This document shows positions 10,903 to 21,190 of a stretch of 64,000 nt of DNA, piece by piece. The first letter of the stretch is position 1, and every line of letters starts with the position of its first letter. Below the pieces are notes generated by a model that was not told the origin of the DNA, made no database searches, and saw only the letters and a list, made by a program, of their open reading frames with translations. The DNA comes from Halocafeteria seosinensis. Taxonomy: Eukaryota; Sar; Bigyra; Bicosoecida. A program made the translations under genes and the position numbers. Location: assembly GCA_001687465.1 (NCBI GenBank), contig LVLI01000158.1, forward strand, positions 17,614 through 81,613, given 5' to 3'.

Positions 10903-12615
10903 TCATTTTCTTCCCTTACCACGAGCTGACTTCTTGCGCGAATACAGGTGCTTATATCCACTCTTTGCGACACGCACCGATCGTTGGGCGCCTATTTTCG
11001 CCTTTTCAATGCGCTTCCCTTTGAAAGAGCGAGACTGATATAAGGTCTGTTGCGCTTGAGAATGACTATGTGTAGCTTTTGAGGAAGGGAGCCGTGAGGA
11101 CGTCGAAGGACTAGCTGTAGACGAGGGACTGTTTGGTGAGGTCCGCTTACTCGGGAAAACAGTCGAAGAAGGGCTCGCGGTTAACATTGAGGTTGGGCTT
11201 GTAGTGGCTGCTGGGATGTCTGGACCATCGGTCGAAGTAGTAACAGGGCCCGCATCCGTCTCCGGTATGGCGCGAAGTTGGGGGAAATCGTCGGAATTTG
11301 GAATAAACCAGATTTCGTCAGACCAACTATAGGTGCCACTCGCATTTTTGTCACCCGCCGGCTGATAAAGTTGGCCTCGGATATCAGCCAGTTCACCTGA
11401 ATTTCCCTTCTGTTCCAAAACACTAAGATCCCCCTGGGCAACAATACTCGTTGCGCTGGTCTGGCCATCCGTAGTATTGTGCACTGCGTGCTGCACCTTT
11501 ACTTTCCCTGCTTCGGAATTTGTGTGAATCGCTCCGATCAAAAACGTTCTCCCCATGGATGATAACATATATACGTTGTTGATGCTTACAGTTCCTTGAT
11601 TCCTAGCGGTCTGTGATCCACATATCCCGCCGGTTTTCGTGGTGTGTAGTTTCACAAGCCCCGTTGTGTACGAATCCTTTATGTTGACATTGCCACCAAA
11701 TTGTGCAGCGCCCAAGCCAATAATGCCTCCTGCCTCATTGGCAGTGACGTCCCCACTGGTATAGCATTCAGAGACATGTACCATCCCACTGTTTGCACCA
11801 CAACAACCGACGATTCCCCCACTACCCACTCCCCCAATGTCACCCGTCGAAAAACATTGCGTTATATGCACGTTTCCACCTCTTGTACCAGCATTATCCC
11901 CTGTGATTCCTCCCACGTCTTCAGCGAGCATATTGCCAGTGGAAGAACAGTTAAGGATATCGACAACGCCCCCATCTTCCCCAGCTGCGTGGCCAATAAT
12001 TCCACCTGCTCCTTTACCGGTTACGATCCCTGTCGAGTATGAATGTTTGATCAGCACCCTGCCATTAAATCCACTGTTGGAAGCTGCTATGGCAGCACTG
12101 TCCTCTCCGGCTAACTCCCCATTAACGTTGGCACAATAATTGACTTCAAAAAACCGATGGTACGGTTGAACAATGAACGCCCCATATTTAGCTGTTGATC
12201 CATTAACCGTATGAACATTTTTGATTAATGGGGCATGGGCAAACGATTGCACATCGTTACTAACTTTGAACAATCCGTCAAAATTTTCAACATTCGTCAA
12301 ATTGATTGTAAAACCCCCACCATCAAATGTTTCGTTGGCCCGTAATTTCACATAAGCAGTATTATCGTAGACGTCTGCCTCCCAATGAATAGTACAAGTT
12401 TGGCGCAACACCGGTCGGGAAGGCTCGCTTTCATCAAACTCGATGCAGTCCGTCTCTTTACTTCGTAGGTCAAGGCCGGCAGCACAAAGGGCAGAGTAAA
12501 AAACAAATGCAACACCAACCAGTAGTACAATCGCTTTGTTCGCTTTCGTTTGTTTGACAGCTCTTCGGGACGAACAATGAACATCCTTTGTGCCACAGAT
12601 TTCGTAGGTCAGCAT
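10903..12615 (-). CDS. Secreted or membrane-anchored GLUG-repeat surface protein
   Basis: The 570-residue single-exon protein starts at the ATG at 12615; the open frame further upstream begins only at TTG. A hydrophobic segment near residues 27-45 (AIVLLVGVAFVFYSALCAAG) after a basic stretch looks like a signal anchor or uncleaved signal. The middle, about residues 190-325, holds five units of roughly 33 residues. Each contains a C-x-S/T-G-x-V/I strand and an E/A-GGI-x-G turn, the pattern of the GLUG motif found in extracellular beta-helical and adhesin-like proteins. Examples are YSTGIVTGKGAGGIIG and CFSTGDIGGVGSGGIVG. After residue 440 follows a Ser/Thr/Pro-rich stretch, probably O-glycosylated, and a very basic tail (KKSARGKGRK). 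A cell-surface or wall role is inferred. Bacterial ancestry of the repeats is possible but untested. Confidence 0.75.
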   Translation of the reverse strand: MLTYEICGTKDVHCSSRRAVKQTKANKAIVLLVGVAFVFYSALCAAGLDLRSKETDCIEFDESEPSRPVLRQTCTIHWEADVYDNTAYVKLRANETFDGGGFTINLTNVENFDGLFKVSNDVQSFAHAPLIKNVHTVNGSTAKYGAFIVQPYHRFFEVNYCANVNGELAGEDSAAIAASNSGFNGRVLIKHSYSTGIVTGKGAGGIIGHAAGEDGGVVDILNCSSTGNMLAEDVGGITGDNAGTRGGNVHITQCFSTGDIGGVGSGGIVGCCGANSGMVHVSECYTSGDVTANEAGGIIGLGAAQFGGNVNIKDSYTTGLVKLHTTKTGGICGSQTARNQGTVSINNVYMLSSMGRTFLIGAIHTNSEAGKVKVQHAVHNTTDGQTSATSIVAQGDLSVLEQKGNSGELADIRGQLYQPAGDKNASGTYSWSDEIWFIPNSDDFPQLRAIPETDAGPVTTSTDGPDIPAATTSPTSMLTASPSSTVFPSKRTSPNSPSSTASPSTSSRLPSSKATHSHSQAQQTLYQSRSFKGKRIEKAKIGAQRSVRVAKSGYKHLYSRKKSARGKGRK

Positions 12616-13480
12616 GTTGAACGTGTGACTGATGGCCCAGTGGCTCACTGAGTCCAGAGAACGGCGGAACGGGGGAAACGACACCCACAAAAAAGAAGTG
12701 TGCAAACAAAAGCAGGCAAATCAATCATGCACGCTTAAGTGTGTACACAAAATTGCATTCATACGCGATATCTGTGAGCCCGATACATAGATGGTATTTC
12801 GGTTCAAACCGACAATAAAAAACAGAACATTGCCAACGATACCAGCCGGTTGAAGAGGTCCCACTAGTACCGAATAAATGATTGTTCGAGGGAAACAGAA
12901 GGTTTCCCCCCGGAGGAAGAAACCAAGGCTCTTGCGCAAACCGCATCCCACTCCATCCAAGCTGTTTTGAGCTAGAACAATTCGAGGAAAGCCGCAGGTG
13001 TTCCGAAACATGCTGCTTCTTTCCGTTTTCTAACATGAGGAACCGGTTTTCCAGGCGAGCGTCCGCGAGCTAAGAGAAAACGAAATTCCTCATTTTCCTA
13101 GTTAATTGTAATCGTTCAACATCGACCTACATAAAAAATTGATCAATCGTCTCCAAATCACCCCACCCGTTTCACCATGTGTGTGGCGAAAACAGGAAGC
13201 TGGGTGCAGCTGCAGGTGCATGATGAAATGTTGTAAGTAAACCTCGGACTACCATAGTATATTCCTAGCGTGCGAAACTTAGTTGCTCAGCATAATACCT
13301 GCCTTTGACACATTGGATTGTTTCCTGACTCCCGCGTGGCTGCAGGTGGTGGGTGGTACAATTCCTCCCAACTTTGGAGCTCAAGTTGAAGTTGAGGCGA
13401 CTCCCACGACACATACATACAGGATGGTTTACTATCGTATTTGTCCTCTTCCACGTCGTTCCTAGTGTTATTTGGACACA
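12616..13480. other. Divergent spacer between the GLUG gene and ALKBH8
   Basis: This 865-base region lies between two start codons and must contain both promoters. Open frames on the minus strand at 12721-13036 show no protein-like features. No TATA-like or other known element could be singled out with confidence. Confidence 0.4.
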
Positions 13481-15544
13481 ATGGCGAGTATTATTCCAGG
13501 AGGAGGTGAGGAGAGAAAAACAGCTGAAGATGGAGTAGGAGGAGGAGGAGGAGGGGCTTCCTCCTCCCGAGAGCTCTTTCCGGTGTATTTCGTGCCCAAG
13601 AAGAGGAACCAGGGCAAGATTAAGACGCGGCATGTTCTCTTTCGATGGCGCCAAGACAAGGGGACTCTCCACGTCGTGAATGAAGCCGCGGAAGAGGCAG
13701 CGCGGCAAGTGTTCAAAGAGGCCTTGGAGGAAGGGAATTCTCTCTCTGACTGCTTGGAGTATATACACGTCAAACCGAATAAACCGGAATTGTTTGTGAC
13801 ATTTCGGACCCAGTCCCAAGCTGATACGCTCGTGGAGAAGCTCCATTGTCAGCATGTGAGTCCGTTTTGTGGTCAAGGGAAATTGGCCACCTGCACTTAT
13901 GTGACCGCTAAATATGCCACGTCGGTGGAAGCAGCCAAATCGAATCTGGAAGATACGGCACTATCACAAAATGTATTCGTTCCGGGGCTATACACGTGCG
14001 AAGAGTTTATCACTCCCGAAGAAGAGCAACAGCTCTTGCAGAAACTTGGTCAAGCCGAATGGGACACTTCCATGGCGTCGCGCAGAGTCCAACACTATGG
14101 ACTGAAATTCAACTATGTGAAACGAGCGATAGACCTTGATGATACTTCCGTGCCTCCGTTAAGCGGGCTGATGAAAACTATAGGAGAAAGGATAAAAGAG
14201 AAAGGCTACAGTCCTCATGAATTCAACCAGGTCACAGTTAACGAGTATCCGCCGGGCGCGGGTATTTCGCCTCATGTTGATACAAAGGAAGTTTTTGACG
14301 AGTGCATCGCATCCGTGACTCTCCATTCCCATGGTGTTATGGAATTTAGGAACGTAGTCAATGGCGAGAACCAAGGGCATACCGAGAATCATTCCCACAC
14401 AATGGCGTCTGGATACGAAAGAGCATTTCAAGTGGCTAAACTGGGAGTCCCGGGAGCACGTGTGAGGCAAGAAGCAGAAAACTCCGGCGATTCTTTGGAG
14501 ACGATGCATAAAGATATAGTGAATGGGCAAAATGGCGAAAACAAGTGTAATGATACGGCGGAATTAGGTTCGAACTACAAACAGCAACCAATGAATCGGA
14601 GAAGTCTAGTGGCGATGACGGGAGATGCCCGGTACAAATGGACGCATGCAATAAGCGCCCGGAAACGTGACTTGATCGATGGCACTATACACGATCGTGG
14701 AACGCGAGTTTCCTTGACATACCGTAAAGTGATCCAACAATCAAATGAAGCGGCATATACTCCCCACAAGCTATTTTCTCCTGCACTCCAGTCCAACTCT
14801 GTTAGCCATGATTCTGAACGGACAGCAAGTGATGACGATCTGAAAACTCCCATTGTTGAAGCAGAGCACGTACACAAACTTTACGATGCTATTGCTCCCC
14901 ATTTTAGCCATACCCGCCATTCTGGCTGGCCTTCAGTGAACAAGCTGGTGGAGGAGCAACCTCCTGGGAGTCTGGTTGCAGATGTTGGCTGTGGAAACGG
15001 GAAATATCTGGGATTAAATCCCTCCATTATGTGCATCGGTTCGGATAAAAGCGTCGGTCTAACGGCGATATGTGGAGAACGAGGTTTTGAAGCATTTACC
15101 TCGGATTGTCTTAAAGTACCATGGAGAAGCAACACTGCAGATTTGACTCTCTGTATAGCTGTCATGCACCATCTGTCTACTGTCCGTCGACGAAGACAGT
15201 GCATTGAAGAACTTGCACGCATTACTTGCGCAGGAGGACGTATAATGATTCAGGCTTGGGCATTTGAACAATCACCTACATCTCGTCGTCAGTTTGTCGA
15301 GCAGGATGTCATGGTCCCTTGGAATCTAGATCGGAAATTAGTCTCGGTTTCTGCTGAAGAAATTTCTAGGTCGCATGCAGTGGTGGATGAAGAGCGGGAC
15401 AAAATTGTGTTTCAAAGATATTGTCATGTTTACAGACAAGGGGAAATTGAAGGATTGATAGAAGAGTTAGATTGTCAACTGATCATTGAGCGTAGCTGGT
15501 GGGAAAAAGGTAATTGGTGTATAGTTGCTACAAAGCAGAGCTAA
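13481..15544 (+). CDS. ALKBH8: ALKBH8-type tRNA wobble-uridine hydroxylase/methyltransferase
   Basis: The intronless 687-residue protein starts at the ATG at 13481; the open frame a few codons upstream starts only at TTG. Order of parts: a Gly-rich leader, an RRM-like region (about 30-120), an AlkB Fe(II)/2-oxoglutarate dioxygenase (about 165-415) and a Trm9-like SAM methyltransferase (about 460-687). The iron ligands are visible as HVD at 265-267 and a distal His in KWTHAIS (about 389), with the 2-oxoglutarate Arg in RGTRVSLTYR. The SAM motif VADVGCGNGKYLG is at 499-511. In animals this architecture makes and hydroxylates mcm5U at the tRNA wobble position. An insertion of roughly 70-80 low-complexity residues sits between the HxD motif and the distal His, where the human protein has a short loop. 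The gene ends 30 bp from the stop codon of the convergent DENN gene. Confidence 0.93.
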   Translation: MASIIPGGGEERKTAEDGVGGGGGGASSSRELFPVYFVPKKRNQGKIKTRHVLFRWRQDKGTLHVVNEAAEEAARQVFKEALEEGNSLSDCLEYIHVKPNKPELFVTFRTQSQADTLVEKLHCQHVSPFCGQGKLATCTYVTAKYATSVEAAKSNLEDTALSQNVFVPGLYTCEEFITPEEEQQLLQKLGQAEWDTSMASRRVQHYGLKFNYVKRAIDLDDTSVPPLSGLMKTIGERIKEKGYSPHEFNQVTVNEYPPGAGISPHVDTKEVFDECIASVTLHSHGVMEFRNVVNGENQGHTENHSHTMASGYERAFQVAKLGVPGARVRQEAENSGDSLETMHKDIVNGQNGENKCNDTAELGSNYKQQPMNRRSLVAMTGDARYKWTHAISARKRDLIDGTIHDRGTRVSLTYRKVIQQSNEAAYTPHKLFSPALQSNSVSHDSERTASDDDLKTPIVEAEHVHKLYDAIAPHFSHTRHSGWPSVNKLVEEQPPGSLVADVGCGNGKYLGLNPSIMCIGSDKSVGLTAICGERGFEAFTSDCLKVPWRSNTADLTLCIAVMHHLSTVRRRRQCIEELARITCAGGRIMIQAWAFEQSPTSRRQFVEQDVMVPWNLDRKLVSVSAEEISRSHAVVDEERDKIVFQRYCHVYRQGEIEGLIEELDCQLIIERSWWEKGNWCIVATKQS

Positions 15545-15574
15545 GCAATGGCACATTACATGCGGAGGACGAAA

Positions 15575-18500
15575 TCAGGACTCGGGACCAACATTGATGG
15601 ACGAACCACTAAATGTGCGCAGCAGGCTACCAGAACGCCTAGAGTTGGACTCTTCAGGCTGTAATTGTTCCGAGGTAACCGCAGCAGCGTTGCTACTGTA
15701 GTCCTCAGAGGACTCTAAAGTATGGGCTTCAACCACTGAATCAGTTTCAGTGCTTGTCGGGTGAGCATTGCACGAAGGACCTATGCTGCTACTGTCAGCA
15801 GCCACCGCCTCAGTATGTACTCTTTCTTTTGATTCTTCCGAAGACCTATCAAGGCTTTCTCGTCGATACAATTCTTCCCCTTGGAGTTGTCTCATCAACC
15901 TGTGATGCGTTGGAACCTGTGTACCACGTTCGAAGGATACGGATGATATGTAATTGCTCTTTGTGTTCCTCCGCGTCTGTGAAGACGTATTATTCGAGTC
16001 GCTTCCGTGCGAAGAACGCCGTTCCGGTGATGATGATCCGGAATTCGGCGAAAGAGTAGCAGTGGATTCTGAAGAACTACCACTAGTTCCATACTCCTCT
16101 TCTTTTACAGCATCACTGGGAGTTTGGTTAGCAGATGATACTGTTGTACCTTGGTGAGTTGAGTTAGACGGTTGTACTCCTAGTGTGCTGCCTGTTATCA
16201 GTATGGACCCGCGTTGATGGCGGCTGGCTTTTCTATGTAGTGGTCCTGATTCTTGCTCATTCTGTCCCTTTGACACAGACGGGTCTTCGCTGGAGCTGTT
16301 ACTAGAGATAGTTTCATTTTGTCTCACCGTTGTACCCTGCAGGGTAGCAGTCCTATTTATGGGATCCGCCATAATTGACTGCCGCTTGACTCTGTTTCTG
16401 TTGGGCTTCTCCGAGGTCGAGGCGCTCTGGCGGTGAGAAGAAAAGACATGAAAATTGGAATACGTGGAACTAGTACGAGATGGCATTGTAAAGAAGTGGC
16501 TACCTTCTTGCAAACCATCCATACTGGGTGGTTTTAGAGCTTCTGTATCCACGCTAGTGTCGTTCTCTGTTTGTGAACGCGTGCGTGAGTTGTCGTCGTT
16601 AGTGCCGTAGTAGTTCGCCTTCGGAGATCCGGAGTCCGACAGCGCGCGGGCTTCACGCGGGGAGTCGGTTATTGAGCTCGCGAATATCTCATTTGCTATT
16701 GGTCCCCACCTTAATGTGGAATCGTCACCACAAACAATAAGCCATTTTGAAAGGATTCTCCACAAGAATGGTCGAAGAAGTATCAGATTCATTTGATACT
16801 TAGTAACTTCTGAGACGGTGTGGTGCCTTGGTTTTTGCAAGTGGAGAGGAGCGAGGGAATCCGTGGAGGTTTGAATGAATGCTTTTAGCGGATCACATTG
16901 CAAGAACTCGTGACTTTCGCCACTAGCAGAATGTAATACTTTAGGACCAGGGACTAATTCCTTGATGGTGCTATCTTGCATCGCTGAATCCATAAGCGCC
17001 ACCAAAGATGCCCATGGGATAGAATCTGGATTGATCCGGAAACAACCATCACCCTGAGTTTCCGTCGATTGACCTAGCTGCCCACTAAACGATGAGCAAT
17101 AGTTAATGAGAATACCAAGGCACTCTCGAAAAATATCGGCAGCGGAGCAGCGAAAAGGTATTATTTCGTCGACGTGAGTGCAATTGTCAGTCAAGCCGGG
17201 ACTAGAGACCGCAGAATCACTCGATATGAGTGTAGTACCGTCTTGGAAATATTCATCCTCATCTTGCCAAATTCCATCCCCAAGTTCACCACATTCTAAT
17301 ACACCACGAATATCCTCTACCGGATTTCTCATTACGGCACTCAATCGCCTCGTGCGGGTACTAGCATTCTTTTCTTGTGTTTCCGCTGTACTCCTGTCTA
17401 CGCTGACACCTTTGAGACGGCGCGGCGTTGCTTCACTCGAGCTGAACCGATCTGGTGCCCTTCCAGGTTTATGTCTCGTTACATGCTCCTCATGAACACT
17501 TTTCTTATCCCCATTAAAAGAGCCTTGTTTACGCGGCGAAGTAAAAAACGATGACGATGCAGATGCTTTCTTTTGAGAACCCCGCGCAGAATGAATAGAG
17601 TTGTCTGTTCCAGCGCCACTCACAGTGATCGAGGTCGAGTTATTTTGCGTGTATCCATTTTGCTTGTAGCTTGCTCTTTGCAAATGCAGTCGAACAACAA
17701 AATCAAACAATCTGATTTCGTGAGCATCCTCCAGTTCTATACCTAATTCTTTTCGTAATGGTTTTTCGATTTCAGGAAACGCAGGGAGCAAAATGTGCTC
17801 ACGAATGCACGATGAAAAGTCCTCCGTCTCTCCCGAGCAGTCAGTTTGATAAGCATCTACAATATTTTTGCCGTAACTCAAGGAAAACGCTCCCGGAATC
17901 CTTACGCGGATTACGTTATCCTTTCTGTTGCGCAGCTGTAAATCAAAAGCTTTCTGACTTGCCTCGGGCAAAAGCCCACTATGAGCCGCATCTTCTGCAA
18001 ACGTTGTGAACGCTTGAGTATACATGAAGGGCTTTAAAAATTTTGCAGTTTCTGCTGCCCTCGATTTCAGGAACTCATCTTCATTGAACTCAACCTTAAA
18101 GGTTACCCGTGGAGCATCGTCCTCCCCTCTGTTTTCCCACCATTCTCTGTAACTCTTGTCGTCCACACAGAGCATGTCTTCCACTGCTGTTGAAGTGAAT
18201 GTTGAGATGAGTATGCGGTTTTCAGACTTTGACGGATCTACCCACTCCACATTTGCTTTGCCAGCAGCGATTCCTTTCTTCCCAACGCGGTTCATCCACG
18301 ATTTCATACCGGCTACCTTGGCTTTCCACTTGCCCTGGGGCGGTATACCACCGCGAACACCGTTGTTGTTGCTTGTGCTTCGTTGCTTCGGGGGACTCCG
18401 ATACATATTAGTCACCTTTGCTGGTATTTCGGCTCTAACAGTAAGGAAATCTCGATAGCCTTGCAATAAGTTTGCAAACATGTCTACAAACGTTGACCTA

Positions 18501-20145
18501 ACTGATGTAGGCCATTCTGCATCCGCTACCGATACAATCTTCTGCCGTTCGGTGTTCTCTCGCAGACTCGACTCCCAGAGCATTTTCTCCTTGTGATCTG
18601 TTTGGAGAAGCTGGGAAAAGGATGGAGTGGACATCGTCAGATGGGCCATAGCTCTAGCCTTCAAGAACGATGGCAAATCTGGTAGGTGCTCCGTAACCGT
18701 TTGATCGGGTAGTTCATGTTGTACTGGCATTGCTACTTTGTCAATATCAACATGTACGGCAATTGAATTCATTAGCGCCTCCACTCCGTACTTGGTTTTC
18801 AGGAAATTTGTTGGAGCCCCCATAATAAAAGCACAAGGTGCCTGTGTAGATAAAAAAAAGTGAGACGTTGTTCGAAGGAACGCAAAATATAGGTAACGAA
18901 GAGGAATATAGAGCATCTAGCGCACTTACTTGAACGTATTCCACCAGTTGTAGAGGTAGCACTGGCACATATACATGTGACCATACAAAAGGAAACATTA
19001 AGGATGTAAGAGCTTCGCACAAAGGGGTGAGTGTCTCCAAATGTTCAGTGTGAAGAAGCACTCGTTGCTCTTGCAGCAAGGCAGCCACAATAAGGATAAT
19101 ATTGTGCAAGCTGAGTTTGGATAAGAGTATACGATAGCATTCAGTGTCCACAGTGGGCAAGGCTGAACAAATCAATGACCGACGCATTAAGAGCACATGA
19201 TCATCGAAATTGATCGCCAACCTCATCCCCGTTGAAGGCACCTTGACGAAGTTCATGAAGGCCGCTAAGAGAAGCTCGTTAGAAACGTACGTTTCAGTGA
19301 CCTGCGACGTTTTGCTAGTCTGTTGTATTTGCTCTTTGTTTCGTTGTCGCTTGTTAGTCTTCCTTTTTCCCGATTCAGTGGTAGCAGATGCTTTCATGAC
19401 AGTAAAATACTGGACAGTATTTCTGTAAAGGTTTCCGAGGAAACATCGGAAGAGCGAGAAGAACGGCCAAGGTGACAACAGACAGTACACTTTCGAGTAG
19501 CACCAGTCATCCTGATACGTCAAATCTCCCTTCTGGTGCTGTCCGTGAGACTTATGATGCACTTTTCGCCTTCGTTCATAGCATCGTAGACAGTGCCCGT
19601 ACGTCCGGGTCCCGTCCACGTTGGTGAGGACAAACGAGTAAAACTGGATCGACCGAGCCAGTTCCGGGTTTTCCTGGAGGTGCACCATTTCCACTCCTTG
19701 TGGTAGACAGAACTGCACAGACAAGTAACAATCATTGCATCATCATCGGTAAGCACGTCATCTGGGCAGAAACACCTACCAGAGGGACACTTTCAGGCAC
19801 TTGTCCCACACTTTCATGCAGTCGAAACACTCTGAGAGTCTGCGCATGGACTTCCTTCTCCTCCTCCTTGTGTCCATCTGTCGAATGCACGTAGGTAGGG
19901 ACACCAATGATGCAGAAATGGGTCGCTAACGAAGGATAATGCGCCGTCGATGCCTCCTCCTCTTCCTCTTCCCGGGCACTCGCTGCCACAGCTCCTTCCT
20001 GGGGCGCACCCTCTCCACCAGGAGGGTTAGCCAGTACATCGAGGTCGTCATTTCCTCGTGTAAACGAGTGCGATGAAGAGTATGTCGTATCCGGTCCTCG
20101 TCCTCCCAGAGGAGGAGGAGGAGGAGGAGGTTGTTTGCTGCTCAT
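15575..20145 (-). CDS. DENN-domain protein (predicted Rab GEF), three exons
   Basis: The model is complement(15575-18841, 18930-19712, 19780-20145), 1471 residues. Introns of 88 and 67 nt have GTAAGT and GTAGGT donors and both are phase 0. The start ATG at 20145 opens MSSKQPPPPPPPLGG. The upstream DENN part reads FCIIGVPTYV and, across intron 1, VPESVPL-FCLPQGVEM, which is typical of uDENN. The core cDENN is clear in exon 2: LSLHNIILIVAALLQEQRVL and FPFVWSHVYVPVLPLQLVEY, continuing across intron 2 into APCAFIMGAP. A dDENN-like helix pair (TQAFTTFAEDAAHSGL) lies much later, about residue 650, so the domain is split by a long linker. The last 500 or so residues are Ser/Thr-rich and probably disordered. 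DENN proteins activate Rab GTPases in membrane traffic. The subfamily is uncertain (DENND- or AVL9-like). Confidence 0.88.
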
Positions 20146-20549
20146 ATGTATGCACGCTATTCGGATCTTCCATGCATGCAGTTGCACCACACATACAATC
20201 CAATCCACGCGTTCGCCGCCGGAATCTAACAAACATGCATGCACCTCGTCTGCATGGACAAAACACAAGAGGGGTTGTATCCTGACGCGGCCAGGACTTG
20301 CCCCCGACTCCCGAAGGTGGACGTTACGGACCAGGACGTACCCACATACACTGTACTTGTACAATTGTACAGTAGTTACAAAGCACATACAACTGTAAAT
20401 ATCATCACTCGGATAAGTAAGTTTACTAAAACTGGAAAAGCATTGTATGGATCATAGATTGCGCTTGTTTATGAATTCCGCTTCCTTGCTAACCATGCTT
20501 CCACTGGCCTTCCAGATCCAGACACACACATCCACTGGTACTATCGCTA

Positions 20550-20608
20550 ATTAATATACGTTTATATTTTTGTTAAATTATTAAATTCATTAAAAATTCG
20601 CGGGCGTT
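20550..20608 (-). repeat. AT-rich dispersed block, inverted relative to 43370-43428
   Basis: Read on the minus strand this block starts cgcccgcgaatttttaatga and continues through an A/T-only stretch to tatattaatta. The same sequence with few changes occurs on the plus strand at 43370-43428. The two copies are in opposite orientation, although the coding fragments next to them are in the same orientation. This is consistent with terminal or boundary sequence of a mobile or duplicated element. Confidence 0.65.
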
Positions 20609-20782
20609 AGAAGTATTTGAGTGTTCAAATCGTTATGTTCACCCTTACCAGTTTCCGAAAATATCGGCTACTCAACTCAAATGCTTCCGGAATTTTCGAA
20701 CGGAGTAGTACTCATTGGTGAGTGAACTTAGACAATTTAGTAATAAACTGCTACTGTATGGTATTTCATGAAATAGTGACGG

Positions 20783-20900
20783 AAGTGTAATATTTAGTTT
20801 CTTTTCTGTGCCCTGATGCATGAAAAGGGGGTCTGTACTATCATTGGACTTTTGATGAGGATCTTCGACTGTTTTAGTTCTCCTTACACAAATGCTCAAA
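20783..20900 (-). pseudogene. 3' remnant of the degenerate P-loop NTPase family
   Basis: About 115 bases match the 3' end and downstream flank of the NTPase pseudogene at 43.5-44.9 kb in the same orientation. Shared blocks include ctgtgccctgatgcatgaaa, gtctgtactatcattgga and tcttcgactgttttagttc (compare 43530-43665). A stretch of about 45-50 bases present in the larger copy is missing here. No upstream coding part of the gene is visible, so this is a truncated relic. Confidence 0.65.
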
Positions 20901-21190
20901 GGCTACATTTCTTTTACTGTACAACTGCTTGTACAGTTCAAGTCGTACTGTACGTACTACAGCCAGTAATTGACGTCAAAGCGAGCCATGACGAGCATGC
21001 TGTATAAAGTGAACTATAGAAAATTTGTCTCATCCATACTGGATTGGGTGTGTGTAGTCTATGCCAGCTACACTGTACACACACGATCTCGTTGTTAAAG
21101 CAAGTGGTAGGATACCAATTTTGTGAATCCATGCTAGGGCTCTTTACATGGCTCGTCAGTGAGTCGTCAGTGAGCTATTCGTTGTATGAT

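Larger units (their letters stand above)
20146..21190. other. Gene-poor spacer holding a dispersed-repeat remnant
   Basis: No intact gene. The region contains an AT-rich block (20550-20608) and a fragment (about 20783-20900) that are both related to sequences at 43370-43660; they are listed separately. The remainder is rich in gtac/tgta-type motifs and has no recognised feature. Confidence 0.55.

Noticed and set aside
13265-13876. 203-codon minus-strand frame overlapping the start of ALKBH8
   Set aside because: It is a shadow of the ALKBH8 coding sequence and its leader on the other strand, with no domain.
20146-20388. N-terminal extension of the DENN gene beyond the Met at 20145
   Set aside because: The extra 81 residues look like random translation of spacer and begin at a far ATG. 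The Met before the poly-Pro run is the better start.
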